Of a stretch of DNA of 57,079 nt, positions 56,801 to 57,079 are shown one piece after another. The stretch lies in the NCBI GenBank assembly GCA_937901085.1, contig CALCHQ010000127.1:1-57079 (forward strand). The letters run 5' to 3'. Source of the stretch: an uncultured Verrucomicrobiales bacterium. GTDB taxonomy: Bacteria; Verrucomicrobiota; Verrucomicrobiia; Verrucomicrobiales; Akkermansiaceae. The position numbers were made by a program, and so were the translations under genes. The notes beneath the pieces are model-generated. The model was not told the DNA's origin and did no database searches. It saw only the letters and a list, made by a program, of their open reading frames with translations. Every line of letters starts with the position of its first letter. Within the stretch, counting starts at the first letter, position 1.

Positions 56801-57079
56801 TCAGCGGAGATAGTGTTGAAGCTGGTCGGCAGCCTGCCGGGCTGCGTTGTGCCGGGGATTGAGGTGGAGCGCTTTCTGCATGGCGCGCAGGGCAGGGCGG
56901 TATTGTCCTGTTTCGATGAGGATGAGCCCCAGGCGGTATTGTACCTCGGCATTCTGCGGATGCTCGCGGGCGCAGGCCAGCATCTGGCGCAGTGCATCCA
57001 CAGGGCGCTTCTGCTGCGCGAGGAAAACGGCATAGTCCATGCGGGCCACGGCACTGGCGGGGTCGCGCTCCACGGCCCG
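56801..57079 (-). CDS. Tetratricopeptide-repeat protein, C-terminal part (5' end outside the window)
   Basis: The last ~92 residues of a longer protein that enters from beyond the window edge. At least two TPR units are visible: SAVARMDYAVFLAQQKRPVDA and AEVQYRLGLILIETGQYRPA, followed by a third partial unit with ALHLNPRHNAARQAA. TPRs bind proteins; the function cannot be told from this part. It ends 7 nt before the CvpA-like gene, so the two are probably co-transcribed. Confidence 0.8.
   Translation of the reverse strand, partial: RAVERDPASAVARMDYAVFLAQQKRPVDALRQMLACAREHPQNAEVQYRLGLILIETGQYRPALRAMQKALHLNPRHNAARQAADQLQHYLR

Noticed and set aside
55993..57054. 353-aa frame for the CvpA-like protein
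   Set aside because: The extra N-terminal part is the out-of-frame shadow of the TPR gene; METSHI at 56793 gives a proper membrane-helix start.

Overview
The window looks like the chromosome of a gut-type Verrucomicrobiota bacterium close to Akkermansia. This is inferred from three things. First, host-glycan enzymes are present: a secreted GH109-type α-N-acetylgalactosaminidase of the Gfo/Idh/MocA fold and a secreted sialate O-acetylesterase. Second, a NifU-like protein is paired with a 'GGGtGRT' protein. Third, starts often lack a Shine-Dalgarno sequence and core genes are GC-rich. No rRNA, tRNA, CRISPR array, integrase or transposase was recognised.

Layout. 1-8.6 kb: 5' end of lysS (leaving the window), a secreted double retropepsin-like protease, a tonB-exbB-exbD operon, ferritin, an adenosine/MTA-type deaminase with a DEDDh exonuclease, a membrane protein, a CorC-type transporter, an FmdB zinc ribbon and rpsN. 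8.7-20.8 kb: sialate O-acetylesterase, trpS, a thioredoxin-like lipoprotein, pyrF, thyA-dfrA-I42 inhibitor, leuA-pth, ilvN, gamma carbonic anhydrase, GH109 and tag. 20.8-22.3 kb: a candidate RiPP (graspetide) locus, made of a strong promoter, a 75-aa precursor, an attenuator-like hairpin and an ATP-grasp ligase. 22.3-36.4 kb: a lower-GC island of eleven co-directional genes behind one consensus promoter. It holds three different dynamin-like GTPases, a fourth P-loop GTPase, an LRAT-like protein with a complete His/His/Cys triad, two paralogous tail-anchored proteins, two multi-pass membrane proteins, a helical protein and a pyruvyl-transferase/Sel1 fusion. 36.5-43.7 kb: a small zinc-ribbon/DUF1232 operon, a HTH+RHH regulator, a membrane Ser/Thr kinase and M20 dipeptidase flanked by two copies of a structured repeat, an ABC ATPase and a secreted helical protein. 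43.9-57 kb: eno, NifU-like/GGGtGRT pair, tyrS, a secreted orphan, tig, MscS, a GyrA/ParC-type subunit, htpG, a CvpA-like membrane protein and a partial TPR protein.

Most interesting. (1) The 22.3-36.4 kb operon reads as an undescribed membrane-acting, GTPase-controlled system, plausibly defence: dynamins that could remodel or sense membrane, plus an LRAT/PLAAT-type lipid-modifying candidate. (2) The ATP-grasp RiPP locus beside it. (3) A family of intergenic elements whose arms are degenerate 7-bp tandem repeats around GC-rich hairpins; the word differs between loci but the 7-bp register is kept. (4) Several core genes have the -10 box only 6-13 nt before the start codon, so their mRNAs should be leaderless or nearly so.

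Functions were assigned by reading motifs by eye; no database search was run.
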